Shown here in pieces: positions 8,338 through 16,612 of a DNA stretch of 64,000 bases. Positions within the stretch are counted from its first letter, which is position 1. Each line of letters opens with the position of its first letter. This stretch comes from Candidatus Bathyarchaeota archaeon (GTDB taxonomy: Archaea; Thermoproteota; Bathyarchaeia; Bathyarchaeales; Bathycorpusculaceae). Under the pieces are notes generated by a model. It did not search any database, had not been told where the DNA came from, and saw nothing but the letters and a program-made list of their open reading frames with translations. The position numbers and the translations under genes were made by a program. The DNA is taken from contig JAOZIA010000002.1 in NCBI GenBank assembly GCA_026014585.1, forward strand, positions 231,677 to 295,676, given 5' to 3'.

Positions 8338-9147
8338 GTGACATATATAATGCCTATTTTAACCACAACAAACCTTTCGCGCAGATTCGGAGATTTTAAA
8401 GCCGTAGACAGCCTAAACATCTCAGTTGAAGAAGGTGAAATCTTTGGTTTACTGGGTCCCAACGGAGCAGGCAAAACGACCAGTATAAAAATGATAATTA
8501 CACTGCTACCTCCCACATCAGGGTCAGCAACGATCGGTGGCTACGAAATAACTCGCAACGCCTCACAAGTCAGACGCCTAATCGGATACGTTCCTCAAAT
8601 CCTCTCAGCAGATGGTTCTCTCACCGCCCGTGAAAACCTCACAGTATTTGCTAAACTGTACGACATACCTAGGAGCAGCCGCAACAAACTCATTGATGAA
8701 TCCCTTGAATTCATGGGACTCACTGAAGCTGCAAACAAGTTGGTGAAAAACTATTCGGGAGGCATGATTCGACGTTTAGAAATTGCGCAATCAATGCTAC
8801 ACAGACCTAAAGTACTCTTTTTAGATGAACCCACAATCGGATTAGACCCTGTTGGACGCAAAGTGGTCTGGGACCACATAGAAAAACTTCGGAAAGATTA
8901 TGGCACAACAATTTTCATTACTACTCACTATATGGAAGAAGCAGACAGTCTTTGCAGTCGCATAGGCATAATGAATCAGGGTAAACTGGCTATCATAGGA
9001 ACCCCCAAAGAGCTAAAAGCCCAACTAAAAACACCTAACGCCACCCTCGAAGAAGTTTTTACATACTATACTAACGGAACATTTGACAGCAATGAAAATT
9101 TCCGTGAAACATCCCTAACCCGACGCACAGCGCGGAGGCTTTCATAA
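8338..9147 (+). CDS. ABC-2 type exporter ATP-binding protein (DrrA-like)
   Basis: 269 aa from GTG at 8338; an in-frame ATG lies at 8350 (MPILTTTNLSRRFG). Walker A GPNGAGKTT, signature YSGGMIRRLEIAQSM, Walker B VLFLDEPTIGLD and H-loop ITTHYMEEAD are all intact. A short C-terminal region after about residue 225 is typical of the DrrA/CcmA drug and lipid exporters. It is cotranscribed with the upstream MarR gene and the permease that begins directly after its stop codon. The system probably exports a hydrophobic compound. Confidence 0.93.
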   Translation: MTYIMPILTTTNLSRRFGDFKAVDSLNISVEEGEIFGLLGPNGAGKTTSIKMIITLLPPTSGSATIGGYEITRNASQVRRLIGYVPQILSADGSLTARENLTVFAKLYDIPRSSRNKLIDESLEFMGLTEAANKLVKNYSGGMIRRLEIAQSMLHRPKVLFLDEPTIGLDPVGRKVVWDHIEKLRKDYGTTIFITTHYMEEADSLCSRIGIMNQGKLAIIGTPKELKAQLKTPNATLEEVFTYYTNGTFDSNENFRETSLTRRTARRLS

Positions 9148-9948
9148 ATGACAATAGAACTGCTCACTGAAAACCCTGTTGCTCGATTCTTCAAAAAAAC
9201 AATCAGCATAGTGGAAATGGATGTAAAAAAACTCCGTCATGACCCTATGGAACTGCTAACCCGTGCCATTCAGCCAGCATTATGGTTGCTTGTTTTTGGT
9301 GCGGTCTTCAGCCAACTTCGTGCCATACCAACAGGAGAATTATCCTACATAGCGTTTATGGCACCAGGCATTTTAGCACAAAGTATCCTGTTCATAGCCA
9401 TCTTCTACGGTATAACAATCATCTGGGAGAGGGACTTGGGCGTTATCCATAAATTCCTCGTCAGCCCTACACCCCGCACGGCTCTAGTACTGGGAAAAGC
9501 ATTATCAGCTGGTGTGCGCGCACTCTCCCAAGTAGCTATAGTATATGTGCTCGTGCTGTTGGTCGGCGTAGGCATCATGTGGAACCCCATAAACCTTGCC
9601 TTAGTCTCTCTGGTTGCAGTATTATCAGCAGGATTATTCTCAGGACTATCGCTTATCATTGCTTCGCTAGTTAAAACACGTGAAAGATTCATGGGTATAG
9701 GTCAAGTACTAACTATGCCCATGTTTTTCACGAGCAACGCCATCTACCCGTTATCGATGATGCCTGAATGGCTACAAGTCATCGCAAAACTGAACCCCCT
9801 CACATACACCGTGGATGCTTTGAGGGGGCTTATGGTTGTTGGTGGAACCAGCATGTTTGGTGTAGGCTGGGACATTTTAGTCTTGTTTTTAGTAATGACG
9901 GTTTTAGTGCTAATTGGCGCTAAACTCTATCCCAGAGTAGTGTTATAA
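9148..9948 (+). CDS. ABC-2 type exporter permease (DrrB-like)
   Basis: 266 aa with six predicted membrane segments. The ABC-2 signature region is seen around ERDLGVIHKFLVSPTPRTAL and KALSAGVRALSQ. The last third contains PMFFTSNAIYPLSMMPEWLQ and the conserved NPLTYTVDALRGLMV segment. The start codon follows the ATPase stop directly (TAA-ATG), so translation is coupled. It pairs with the ATPase as a homodimeric exporter under MarR control. A hairpin-plus-T terminator follows at 9972. Confidence 0.92.
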   Translation: MTIELLTENPVARFFKKTISIVEMDVKKLRHDPMELLTRAIQPALWLLVFGAVFSQLRAIPTGELSYIAFMAPGILAQSILFIAIFYGITIIWERDLGVIHKFLVSPTPRTALVLGKALSAGVRALSQVAIVYVLVLLVGVGIMWNPINLALVSLVAVLSAGLFSGLSLIIASLVKTRERFMGIGQVLTMPMFFTSNAIYPLSMMPEWLQVIAKLNPLTYTVDALRGLMVVGGTSMFGVGWDILVLFLVMTVLVLIGAKLYPRVVL

Positions 9949-9971
9949 AAAACCATTCCTGACTCTTTTTT

Positions 9972-10000
9972 GAACAGCAGGAAAAACACTGTTCTTTTTT
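9972..10000 (+). terminator. Hairpin terminator after the exporter operon
   Basis: GAACAG (9972-9977) pairs with CTGTTC (9989-9994) across an 11-base loop and is followed by six T residues. It lies 24 bases beyond the permease stop and just before the second tRNA-Leu scar. Confidence 0.6.
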
Positions 10001-10012
10001 AAGTCAATTATA

Positions 10013-10040
10013 GTTAGTTCGAAGCCCAGTTCCTGCACCA
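10013..10040 (+). repeat. tRNA-Leu 3'-end fragment (att-like scar 2, decayed)
   Basis: 22 of 28 bases match tRNA-Leu positions 784-811 (T loop, 3' acceptor strand and CCA). It shares the derived T (for C at 802) with scar 1, and the base just before it shares the derived A (for C at 783). It is less well kept than scar 1, as expected for an older insertion boundary. It is too short and diverged to be a tRNA. Confidence 0.6.
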
Positions 10041-10049
10041 AGAAATAGG

Positions 10050-10781
10050 TTAGGCGAAGCCTGTTTTTTCATCAAGCCAAACCATCCATTTAGGCTTGTT
10101 AAATCCGTTACGTTTGCCAACCCAGTAGCCCCAAACCGCACCAAGCATGGGCGCAACCACCAGCATAAAAACAAAATATTCACCTGTCCAAAAGAAACTG
10201 AGCAGATGTCTAGCAAACGTAGCCAGAACTATCCCCGCCACAAAGAAGGCGAAAGCAAACCCTAACCATGCCCCACCCAAGGGGTAAGCGGTTCGCATGC
10301 GTTTTTTCATCCTGTCAGAACCCAGCGGGGGCGGATTTATCATCATTTTGTACCCAAAATAGGACAGGGGCAAGCCAACAGCACAGTTAACGGATGCTTG
10401 AATAAGCCGTGTATAGTCAATGGAACCCAATAGATAGAGCACAATAAAACTTGCAAAGAGCACACTTTGCCCTATAGCCAGTAGCGACCAGAAAAATTTT
10501 TGGTTTTTGCGTTTGCTGACGGCGTTAGCTTCGGCGAAATTGTGCAGAACTGAAGAGGCAACTTTGCCTTTCTCGGTGAGGATGTATTGTCCTGCACGGT
10601 TTTTCGTGATGAGGTCGCCTAAAATTTTTAGGTGATAGTTGAGCAGACCGGTACTGCCGGTTTCGGATGCTTCTAGAAGTTCTGTGTAGCTGGCGCTGCC
10701 TTTTGTGTTTAGTATTTGGATTATGGTTTGGCGGTTTTCGTCTTTGAGTATCTTGTAGAGCGAGGATAGGTCAGAGTCCAT
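10050..10781 (-). CDS. Membrane-anchored ArsR-like winged-helix regulator
   Basis: 243 aa. Residues 1-75 are a winged-helix domain (LKDENRQTIIQILNTKGSAS, then LLNYHLKILGDLITKN and a wing GQYILTEKGKVA). This is followed by at least four hydrophobic segments (WSLLAIGQSVLFASFIVLYL, LGFAFAFFVAGIVLATF and others). Archaeal ArsR-like regulators with C-terminal membrane domains are common but poorly characterised. They are thought to sense membrane or envelope state. It ends only 10 bases from tRNA-Leu scar 2. A palindrome at 10816 overlaps its promoter, suggesting autoregulation. Confidence 0.8.
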   Translation of the reverse strand: MDSDLSSLYKILKDENRQTIIQILNTKGSASYTELLEASETGSTGLLNYHLKILGDLITKNRAGQYILTEKGKVASSVLHNFAEANAVSKRKNQKFFWSLLAIGQSVLFASFIVLYLLGSIDYTRLIQASVNCAVGLPLSYFGYKMMINPPPLGSDRMKKRMRTAYPLGGAWLGFAFAFFVAGIVLATFARHLLSFFWTGEYFVFMLVVAPMLGAVWGYWVGKRNGFNKPKWMVWLDEKTGFA

Positions 10782-10815
10782 AAAGGTAACTTGGTGGTTA
10801 TTGGATTTAGGGTTT

Positions 10816-10837
10816 TTTGACTATATAATTAGTCAAA
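10816..10837. promoter_or_regulatory. Operator-like palindrome enclosing a TATA box
   Basis: TTTGACTA-TATAAT-TAGTCAAA: 8-bp perfect arms around a TATA-like core, 35-56 bases upstream of the leftward membrane-anchored regulator. Binding here would block TBP, which fits autorepression. Confidence 0.6.
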
Positions 10838-10922
10838 CCCCATTTTCCGGCAAGACCTGAAAGTTTGAAAAATTTCAGGAAGGTTCTATTAATAAGAAGC
10901 TGCAAATCAATAGCGATAGCTC

Positions 10923-11471
10923 ATGACGATAAAGAAAGTCTGCATTTTCGGCAGCTACAAAGACTTAAGCCAAAAAACAAAAGAAGAAACAGTTCGGTTA
11001 GGCAAAATGCTCGCTGAGAGGGGCGTCACCGTGATTTCTGGCGGGTTTGGTGGTGCAATGGAAGATATTTCTCGTGGAGCCAAATCAGCAGGCGGCAAAA
11101 CCATTGGTGTCACCTGTTATCCGTGGGGAAAAGATGGACGCAGCGCTAATGAGTTTGTTGATGAGGAAGTTATTGCAGCCAGCTTTTCGGAACGCATCAA
11201 TATTATGCTTAAAGAGGCGGATGCTTTTGTGGTGTTTCCTGGTGGAACTGGAACTTTGCTGGAGTTGTCAGCTGCACTTGAAAGCGTCAATAAGGGGTTG
11301 ATGGAGCCTAAAGCGATAATTATTATGGGTGATTTCTGGTCGCCAGTTATTTCTTGTTTAAAAAATGAGCCAGTGTTTAATAAAAAAATGAAACAAGCAG
11401 GAATGTCGTGTTGTGCTGAACTGGTAACTTTTGTTAGCACTGCCGAGGAATGTGTTGAGAAACTCAAATGA
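10923..11471 (+). CDS. LOG-family (SLOG) Rossmann protein
   Basis: 182 aa. GSYKDLSQKTKEETVRLGKM and VISGGFGGAMEDISRGAKSA form the nucleotide-binding start. The family signature PGGTGTLLELSAALE, with its catalytic Glu, lies near residue 108-122. These features place it in the LOG / TIGR00725-like branch. LOG enzymes hydrolyse the N-glycosidic bond of nucleotide 5'-monophosphates; other SLOG proteins bind nucleotide signals. It is transcribed away from the membrane-anchored regulator and converges on the small membrane protein at 11492. The physiological substrate is not predictable. Confidence 0.82.
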   Translation: MTIKKVCIFGSYKDLSQKTKEETVRLGKMLAERGVTVISGGFGGAMEDISRGAKSAGGKTIGVTCYPWGKDGRSANEFVDEEVIAASFSERINIMLKEADAFVVFPGGTGTLLELSAALESVNKGLMEPKAIIIMGDFWSPVISCLKNEPVFNKKMKQAGMSCCAELVTFVSTAEECVEKLK

Positions 11472-11491
11472 GTAAACGGCTTTGTTTGGGT

Positions 11492-11911
11492 TTATGCTAA
11501 TAAGAATTTGAATACGCCCACAGCAACACCAAGATAGGCTGTTGCCACCAAACACGTCGCCACCATCAGTGATGGGTAGAGTCTGCTGGGTTTCATGCCG
11601 ACCAGCCTGCCAACTATTGCGAGTTGCATAGGTGAGAGAAAGCAGACGCCCATGACTATGCCGACGCAGCCGTATTTGTCGATGAGTTTTCTTCCTCTTG
11701 CGAGTCTTCGTTCAATCCAGTCTTTGAGTCCCCTTTTCCAGTTCAGTACGCGGTCCACTACTGAGACGGCTATCACTATGGTTATGAGGTTAATCAGTAT
11801 GGCTGCTGAGAAAACCATGATTGGTTCATATCCAATTCCGACACCGTATAAAATGCCCATACCGCTTTCAAAGATTAAAGATAACAGTATGAAGAAGAGT
11901 AACTCGTACAC
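11492..11911 (-). CDS. Small integral membrane protein of the COG2426 / small multidrug-export type
   Basis: 139 aa, with about four membrane segments separated by a basic loop (NWKRGLKDWIERRLARGRK). The family-like second half is VGVCFLSPMQLAIVGRLVGM. The pattern resembles PF06695 proteins, whose name reflects an old assumption rather than shown transport. It is convergent with the LOG gene (20 bases apart) and has no visible operon partner. Confidence 0.55.
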   Translation of the reverse strand: MYELLFFILLSLIFESGMGILYGVGIGYEPIMVFSAAILINLITIVIAVSVVDRVLNWKRGLKDWIERRLARGRKLIDKYGCVGIVMGVCFLSPMQLAIVGRLVGMKPSRLYPSLMVATCLVATAYLGVAVGVFKFLLA

Positions 11912-12094
11912 TTATACATCCGTCAGCTTAGGGATTGCTTTTGAGACAATATTAATTTTTTGGGACAGAGAAGACATTTCGGTTTAAAGCATACAGAGCA
12001 AAAAGGATAGATGCTTCAGTAAGGCTTTTTCTTTAGGATATGCTGAGTTCTGATTGTATATGCTGAATAAACAATATAACGTAACAGAACCATA

Positions 12095-12271
12095 ATGGAA
12101 TTTGAGGTTGCTTTGATGCCCAAGAAAGCCGTGGTAAAGGTTGTTTTAAGTAGGGAACAGGTTGTTTTTTTGGAGAAAACCTCTAAAATGTTTGGGCTTA
12201 GTCAAAGTGAAGTTTTAAGGATGGCATTGATGGATTACATGAAAGACATTGGGCTACTCCAAGCACATTAA
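12095..12271 (+). CDS. Small ribbon-helix-helix (CopG-like) protein
   Basis: 58 aa from ATG at 12095; an in-frame ATG at 12116 would give MPKKAVVK. The sequence contains a beta strand VVKVVLSREQVVFLEKTSK and a helix pair KMFGLSQSEVLRMALMDYM, the RHH DNA-binding pattern. Such proteins dimerise and act as local repressors or antitoxins. No toxin gene is adjacent; superoxide dismutase lies 100 bases downstream and could be regulated by it. Confidence 0.65.
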   Translation: MEFEVALMPKKAVVKVVLSREQVVFLEKTSKMFGLSQSEVLRMALMDYMKDIGLLQAH

Positions 12272-12374
12272 CAGGGTCATTGTTATCTGTTAGGCAGTGT
12301 AACAGTCAAGCGCTAATTAAAGTAAAGTATATTAGGTTAGGTGAGTTGGTTTTAACTGTTTTTGGTGAAATTTT

Positions 12375-12989
12375 ATGGAAAAAGTAAAACGGTTTACTCT
12401 CCCAAAACTCCCCTATGACTATAAAGCGCTTGAACCCTACATTTCAGAAGAACAATTAACACTGCACCACGACAAGCACCATCAAGGCTACGTGAACGGC
12501 GCTAACAAAATTTTTGAAAAACTCGAAAAAGCCCAACAAGAAAACACAGACTTAGACTTAAAATCAACCCTAAAAGAACTCTCCTTCCACATCGGCGGAC
12601 ATCTTCTGCACACAACCTTCTGGGAAAACATGGCACCCGCAGGCAAAGGTGGTGGAGGAGCACCTAATGGGGCGGTAGCAGACCTAATTAACACGGGTTT
12701 TGGAAGTTTTGAACGTTTCAAAAAAGAGTTCGCCTCTGTAGCTAACAGTGTAGAAGGTTCAGGTTGGGCGGCGTTGGCGGTTCATCCATGCATCGAAAAA
12801 CCGCTCATTATGCAAATAGAAAAGCACAACGTGAACATGTACCCGAATTTCCAGATATTGATGGTTGTGGATGTTTGGGAGCATGCGTACTATCTTGACT
12901 ACAAAAATGCGCGCCCCAAATTCATTGATGCCTTCTGGAACATCGTGAACTGGGAAAAAGTCAACAAAAACCTTAGCATCGTACAATAA
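12375..12989 (+). CDS. sod: Fe/Mn superoxide dismutase
   Basis: 204 aa, full length. The metal ligands are visible in their usual settings: His in [13 protein letters not shown], His in [11 protein letters not shown], and Asp and His in [13 protein letters not shown]. The N-terminal hairpin and the C-terminal alpha/beta domain are both present. It converts superoxide to hydrogen peroxide and oxygen in the cytoplasm and indicates occasional oxygen exposure in an otherwise anaerobic gene set. A GGTGA ribosome site lies before ATG (TTTTTGGTGAAATTTTATG). The metal (Fe or Mn) cannot be told from sequence alone. Confidence 0.96.
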   Translation: MEKVKRFTLPKLPYDYKALEPYISEEQLTLHHDKHHQGYVNGANKIFEKLEKAQQENTDLDLKSTLKELSFHIGGHLLHTTFWENMAPAGKGGGGAPNGAVADLINTGFGSFERFKKEFASVANSVEGSGWAALAVHPCIEKPLIMQIEKHNVNMYPNFQILMVVDVWEHAYYLDYKNARPKFIDAFWNIVNWEKVNKNLSIVQ

Positions 12990-13001
12990 ACACAATTGGG
13001 C

Positions 13002-13655
13002 TTAATGCCCACTCTTTATTTTCTTTAAAAAATCTGTTGTCTCTGTGGTTATGCCTTTTTGTAGGTAAATTGAGATAGCAGAGATTTTTTTTGCGGGGTC
13101 ATTTCGCATGTTAATTGAGTAGATGTGAATCAGTTTAACGCCGACTGGGTCTTTGGAGATTTGCCCTGAAGTCAGTTTAGTGGCAAGCAAAACCGCGTCC
13201 GTGATTGAGCCGCCAGCAGCGATGATTTTTATTTCATCAAACTTTGCCAGAGCAATCAAACTGCGTGTCAAAAGTTTTTCAACAGGAACATCTCGGCTAA
13301 CACTGATGGTGCGTTCGCCAATGTTGTCTAAAGCTTGTTCTTCTTCTGCGACTAATTGCTCATAATCCACAGATTGCTCCTGGGTTAAGTGTGCAAAAAC
13401 TGCGGCTGTTCTTCCCACATCTGGATATTCGAGACGTTCGATACCGATTTGGTTGATGTAGATTTTGGCGATTTCACAACTAAAATTTAGTGCTGAGCAC
13501 ACCAAAAAGATTGCATCGCCTATGCCGATGACGTCAAGCTCGCCTGTGCCGAGTATGCCACTGATGATTTTTTCGGTTACGTCACTTACTTTTAGGGTAG
13601 CATCTTGGGGTGGAATGATTACTACTTTGCTGTTTGATGCTTCACTCATAGCCAA
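13002..13655 (-). CDS. Two-domain Alba-like protein
   Basis: 217 aa. The second half matches the Alba fold in order: VPVEKLLTRSLIALAKFDEI (helix 1), KIIAAGGSITDAVLLATKLT (strand plus helix 2), VGVKLIHIYSI (strand) and KISAISIYLQKG (final strand). The first half has a similar, more diverged series: VSDVTEKIISGILGTGELDV, IGIGDAIFLVCSALNFSCEI, AKIYINQIGIERLEY and TAAVFAHLTQ. Alba proteins are normally about 90-100 aa nucleic-acid-binding dimers, so a fused pair would be a built-in dimer. Basic residues expected on the Alba DNA face (the RGRAISKAV helix) are replaced by AGGSITDAV and GIGDAIFLV, so it may not bind DNA in the usual way. It is convergent with sod, 12 bases apart. Confidence 0.6.
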   Translation of the reverse strand: MAMSEASNSKVVIIPPQDATLKVSDVTEKIISGILGTGELDVIGIGDAIFLVCSALNFSCEIAKIYINQIGIERLEYPDVGRTAAVFAHLTQEQSVDYEQLVAEEEQALDNIGERTISVSRDVPVEKLLTRSLIALAKFDEIKIIAAGGSITDAVLLATKLTSGQISKDPVGVKLIHIYSINMRNDPAKKISAISIYLQKGITTETTDFLKKIKSGH

Positions 13656-13763
13656 CGCACGGCATTGATATGGCGCGTCAGCGAATATAACAGTTGCTTA
13701 ACCGCTTAAGGGCACTTTTGACCACGAAATCAGCCATTACAGACCGCACCTTTTAGGACTTTA

Positions 13764-13810
13764 GACCCCTCTATAGATTCTGCAATGAGTTTCTAATAGC
13801 ATCCAAATAG
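13764..13810 (-). repeat. Dispersed palindromic repeat unit E2
   Basis: Read leftward, it starts with CTATTTGGATGCTATTAG (13810-13793), then AAACTCATTGCAGAATCTAT and AGAGGGG. It is the second unit of a tandem pair (period about 56 bp) lying downstream of Kelch gene A. A related tail (GTAATGGCTGATTT, 13740-13727) follows after an 18-23 bp insertion. Confidence 0.8.
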
Positions 13811-13817
13811 AAATGTG

Positions 13818-13866
13818 GACCTCTATCTATGTTTTCTGCATACTTTGGCTATTAGGCTCCAAATAG
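13818..13866 (-). repeat. Dispersed palindromic repeat unit E1
   Basis: Read leftward, it begins with the 18-bp near-palindrome CTATTTGGAGCCTAATAG (13866-13849), then a spacer, TGCAGAAAACATAGATAGAG and GTC. It begins 13 bases past the Kelch A stop codon. The same core and tail occur in five other units in this window (13764, 43618, 44870, 62529 and 62586). Confidence 0.85.
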
Positions 13867-13878
13867 GAATGGTATGCT

Positions 13879-14940
13879 TTATTTTATTGGGGTTTTGTTG
13901 GGTGTATGTTTGAAATGGTACACTGTTATTGCCGCAACTGTAACGATTGCTGTTGCCACAACTGACCCAACAATCAAGACTGTAGTGCCCACTGGACTTG
14001 GCTCGTGTGAATTGTCGCTAGGTGAGACAGATGGAACTGTACCATAACCCAAAGGAGTATACACATCAATAGCTTGCGTATATTCAAACCAGCCAACCGC
14101 ACCACCTATACAATAAATTTTGTCGTTTAATATTGCGTTAGCAAAAGCAAACCGTGCCGTAGGCATACTTGCCGCCAAAGCCCACGTATCAGACGCAACA
14201 TCATAAACAAAAGTCGCATTCACCACACTTTCAACAAACCCTACATACCCACCTAAAACATAAATTCTCTCAGGAGCACACTGCCCCGAAGTAGCTACGA
14301 CACCTGCACCGCTATAAAACTCAGGCATCTGCGCACCACTGCTCCACCCACCCGTTTTTGTATCATAAATAAGGGTACCTATGTTGGATATAACGTATAT
14401 TTTCTCGTTGACGCTGACAGGTTTTTGCTTCATGTCATTGTTGTTTATTGTGGTTATTTTTCTCCAAGTATCTGTTGCCGGGTTATACTGTTGAATGTCT
14501 TTATTGAGTACCACATAGATTTTATCACCTATAATACAGGCATCTGCAAAGTTACTTGTGTACGGAAAAGGCTTTTTTGTTTCCCAAGTGTCTGTTTGTG
14601 TGTCATAGACCTCATTAACATTTGTCGCATCAGTTAATCCCTCTCCGCCTATCAGATAGATTTTGTTGTCTACTGCTGCAATAGCAAAACTTGTCCTAGG
14701 CGTAGGCATAGCCGTTTTGTTTGTCAACGTATCAGTTTCTGGGTCATACATGTAAGTGGAAAACATGTGGAAAATAAATATTTGACCACCCACAGCAACA
14801 GCCTCCAAACCACCTACCTGTTGGACTGTGGCTGTTTTGGTTCCCCATGTGTCTCCTGTTTGCTGCTCAGCATTAGCTATCAAGGCAGGGCTTAATGTTG
14901 CTAAAAGAGCAAAACAAAGCAACAGGGTGGCAAGTTTCAT
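13879..14940 (-). CDS. Secreted, membrane-anchored Kelch-repeat protein A
   Basis: 353 aa from ATG at 14940, chosen because GGTGA lies 8 bases upstream; the frame extends to TTG at 14961. Signal peptide: MKLATLLLCFALLATLSPAL. About six Kelch motifs follow, with recurring YDPETDT, IYLIGG, IYVLGG and DTW elements, predicting a beta-propeller. A Ser/Pro-rich linker, one C-terminal membrane segment (VGSVVATAIVTVAAITVYHF) and a short basic tail close the protein. The layout is an extracellular propeller on a membrane stalk, usually adhesive or ligand-binding. The first about 75 coding bases with their upstream region, and the last about 100 bases, are identical at DNA level to Kelch gene B at 43781. 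The middle is strongly diverged. Confidence 0.85.
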   Translation of the reverse strand: MKLATLLLCFALLATLSPALIANAEQQTGDTWGTKTATVQQVGGLEAVAVGGQIFIFHMFSTYMYDPETDTLTNKTAMPTPRTSFAIAAVDNKIYLIGGEGLTDATNVNEVYDTQTDTWETKKPFPYTSNFADACIIGDKIYVVLNKDIQQYNPATDTWRKITTINNNDMKQKPVSVNEKIYVISNIGTLIYDTKTGGWSSGAQMPEFYSGAGVVATSGQCAPERIYVLGGYVGFVESVVNATFVYDVASDTWALAASMPTARFAFANAILNDKIYCIGGAVGWFEYTQAIDVYTPLGYGTVPSVSPSDNSHEPSPVGTTVLIVGSVVATAIVTVAAITVYHFKHTPNKTPIK

Positions 14941-15083
14941 GATTTTTTTCACCACACCCAAATGAAACCCACTTCACTTATTAGCCTATTGCAAAACACG
15001 TGCAAACGCGGCAATGTCAACATTAATCTTCTGCGATTTTTCCTCTTTACTGGTTTTTCATGTTTTCTGGGGGATGTTGGAAA

Positions 15084-15094
15084 ACTATATAATC
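15084..15094 (+). promoter_or_regulatory. TATA box for the tandem B12-radical SAM genes
   Basis: ACTATATAATC lies about 50 bases before the GTG start at 15142, giving a short leader of about 25 bases with a GGGG ribosome site. The second paralogue has a similar element, TAATATATTTAA, at 16566-16577, so each gene appears to have its own promoter. Confidence 0.6.
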
Positions 15095-15141
15095 CATTTC
15101 AACGTACAAACCAACACTAAGAGACAAAAGCGGGGAAAATA

Positions 15142-16527
15142 GTGAAAGTTACTCTCATTAATCCTCCTTACCCAAAAGACGCCCATGCCCACCCAGCATT
15201 CATACCCTTAGGGCTGGCATATCTTGGCGCCATGGCGGAACGTGAAGGACACGAAGTAAACGTTATCGACTGCCAAGCCGAGCACTTAACACCAGAATCT
15301 TTCAGACCACGAATCTCCGAAGTTAAAGCAGACGTAGTCGGCATAACATCCACCACGCTCCTATACAATCCCGCCAAAGAAATAATCACCATAGCAAAGC
15401 AGGTTCATCCAAACGCAGTAACTATGATGGGTGGTTCCCACGTGAGTTTCTGGGATGAAAACGCCCTCAACGAATGCCCAAGCCTTGACGTAATCGTACG
15501 TAAAGAAGGCGAATTAACCTTTGTTGAGTTACTCTCAAAAATCAAAAACCAAGCAAGCTTCGAAGATGTGCTAGGCATCACTTTCCGAAACAAAGACGGA
15601 AAAATCATCCGCAACGAAGACCGACCATACCTTCACGACCTTGACTCCTTACCCACCCCCGCATACCATCTACTTCCACTAGACGCTTTTCACCGAATGG
15701 GCAAAACCATTTTCCCGTTGGTTACCAGCCGCGGCTGCGTTCAATGGTGTGATTTTTGCAGTACCGTGCGTATGTTCGGTAGAGGTTATCGTGTCCGCAA
15801 TCCCAAAAAAGTTGTAGATGAAATGGAGTTTCTCCACAACAAATACGGACAAAGCCAATTCACTTTCTATGATGACGCTTTCACAGTGAACCGAGCCCAC
15901 ACATTGGCACTGTGCCAAGACCTTAAAAACCGCAAACTAAATCTGGAGTGGGACTGCGAGACCCGCGTGGACGCTGTTGATCAAGAGTTGCTTCAGACTA
16001 TGGCAGATAACGGATGCTTAACCGTCTGGTTTGGTGTCGAGTCGGGTTCAGAGAAAATCCTTGGCGAAATGCACAAGAAAATCAACCGCGACCAAATCCG
16101 CCAAGCCTTCAAAATGTCGCAGAAAACAGGTATGATGACTGTTGCCAGCGCCGTCCTTGGGTTCCCCGGAGAAACTGAGGAAACCGCCTGGGAAACAATC
16201 AACTTCATTAACTCACTAAACCCTGATGACATCGGCTTTTACATTGCTACACCCTACCCGGGCACGCCAATGTATGACACAGTCGTCAAAAACGGGTGGT
16301 TACGTATCACTGACTTTAACAAGTATGACACTGCACACCCAACGTTTGAGACGCCATGGTTGAGTATGCAAAAACTTCATGACATCCGATACAAGGGTTT
16401 CCAGAAATTCTACCTACGCCCGAGTTACATGTTACGTATGATACGGCGTGGTGGAACGTATGGTCGCTCAGGGTTGAAAACCTCGGCAGCGTATGCTTTG
16501 CGTGCAATGCACATAAGACTCTCCTAA
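15142..16527 (+). CDS. B12-binding-domain radical SAM protein, copy 1
   Basis: 461 aa from GTG. Residues 1-135 form a Rossmann B12-binding domain (INPPYPKDAHAHPAFIPLGL, VIDCQAEHL, GGSHVSFWDE). The radical SAM domain carries CX3CX2C in CVQWCDFCSTVRMFGRGYR near residue 198 and the GVESGSE segment. A C-terminal extension of about 80 residues follows. No DxHxxG motif is seen, so cobalamin would bind base-off without the His ligand, as in most of this class. Enzymes of this group methylate or rearrange unactivated carbons, including lipid (HpnR, Grs) and tetrapyrrole substrates. The substrate is unknown. It is a tandem duplicate of the next gene, ending 85 bases before it. Confidence 0.88.
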   Translation: MKVTLINPPYPKDAHAHPAFIPLGLAYLGAMAEREGHEVNVIDCQAEHLTPESFRPRISEVKADVVGITSTTLLYNPAKEIITIAKQVHPNAVTMMGGSHVSFWDENALNECPSLDVIVRKEGELTFVELLSKIKNQASFEDVLGITFRNKDGKIIRNEDRPYLHDLDSLPTPAYHLLPLDAFHRMGKTIFPLVTSRGCVQWCDFCSTVRMFGRGYRVRNPKKVVDEMEFLHNKYGQSQFTFYDDAFTVNRAHTLALCQDLKNRKLNLEWDCETRVDAVDQELLQTMADNGCLTVWFGVESGSEKILGEMHKKINRDQIRQAFKMSQKTGMMTVASAVLGFPGETEETAWETINFINSLNPDDIGFYIATPYPGTPMYDTVVKNGWLRITDFNKYDTAHPTFETPWLSMQKLHDIRYKGFQKFYLRPSYMLRMIRRGGTYGRSGLKTSAAYALRAMHIRLS

Positions 16528-16550
16528 TTTTTCCTTTTTTAATGGAAAAA
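16528..16550 (+). terminator. Hairpin between the tandem radical SAM genes
   Basis: TTTTTCC (16528-16534) pairs with GGAAAAA (16544-16550) around a T-rich loop directly after the first gene's stop. It supports separate transcription of the two copies, each with its own TATA box. Confidence 0.45.
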
Positions 16551-16612
16551 GCGGATTTAAGAAAGTAATATATTTAATCCAACAGCTAATTCTTCACGTC
16601 AAGGCGCATTCA

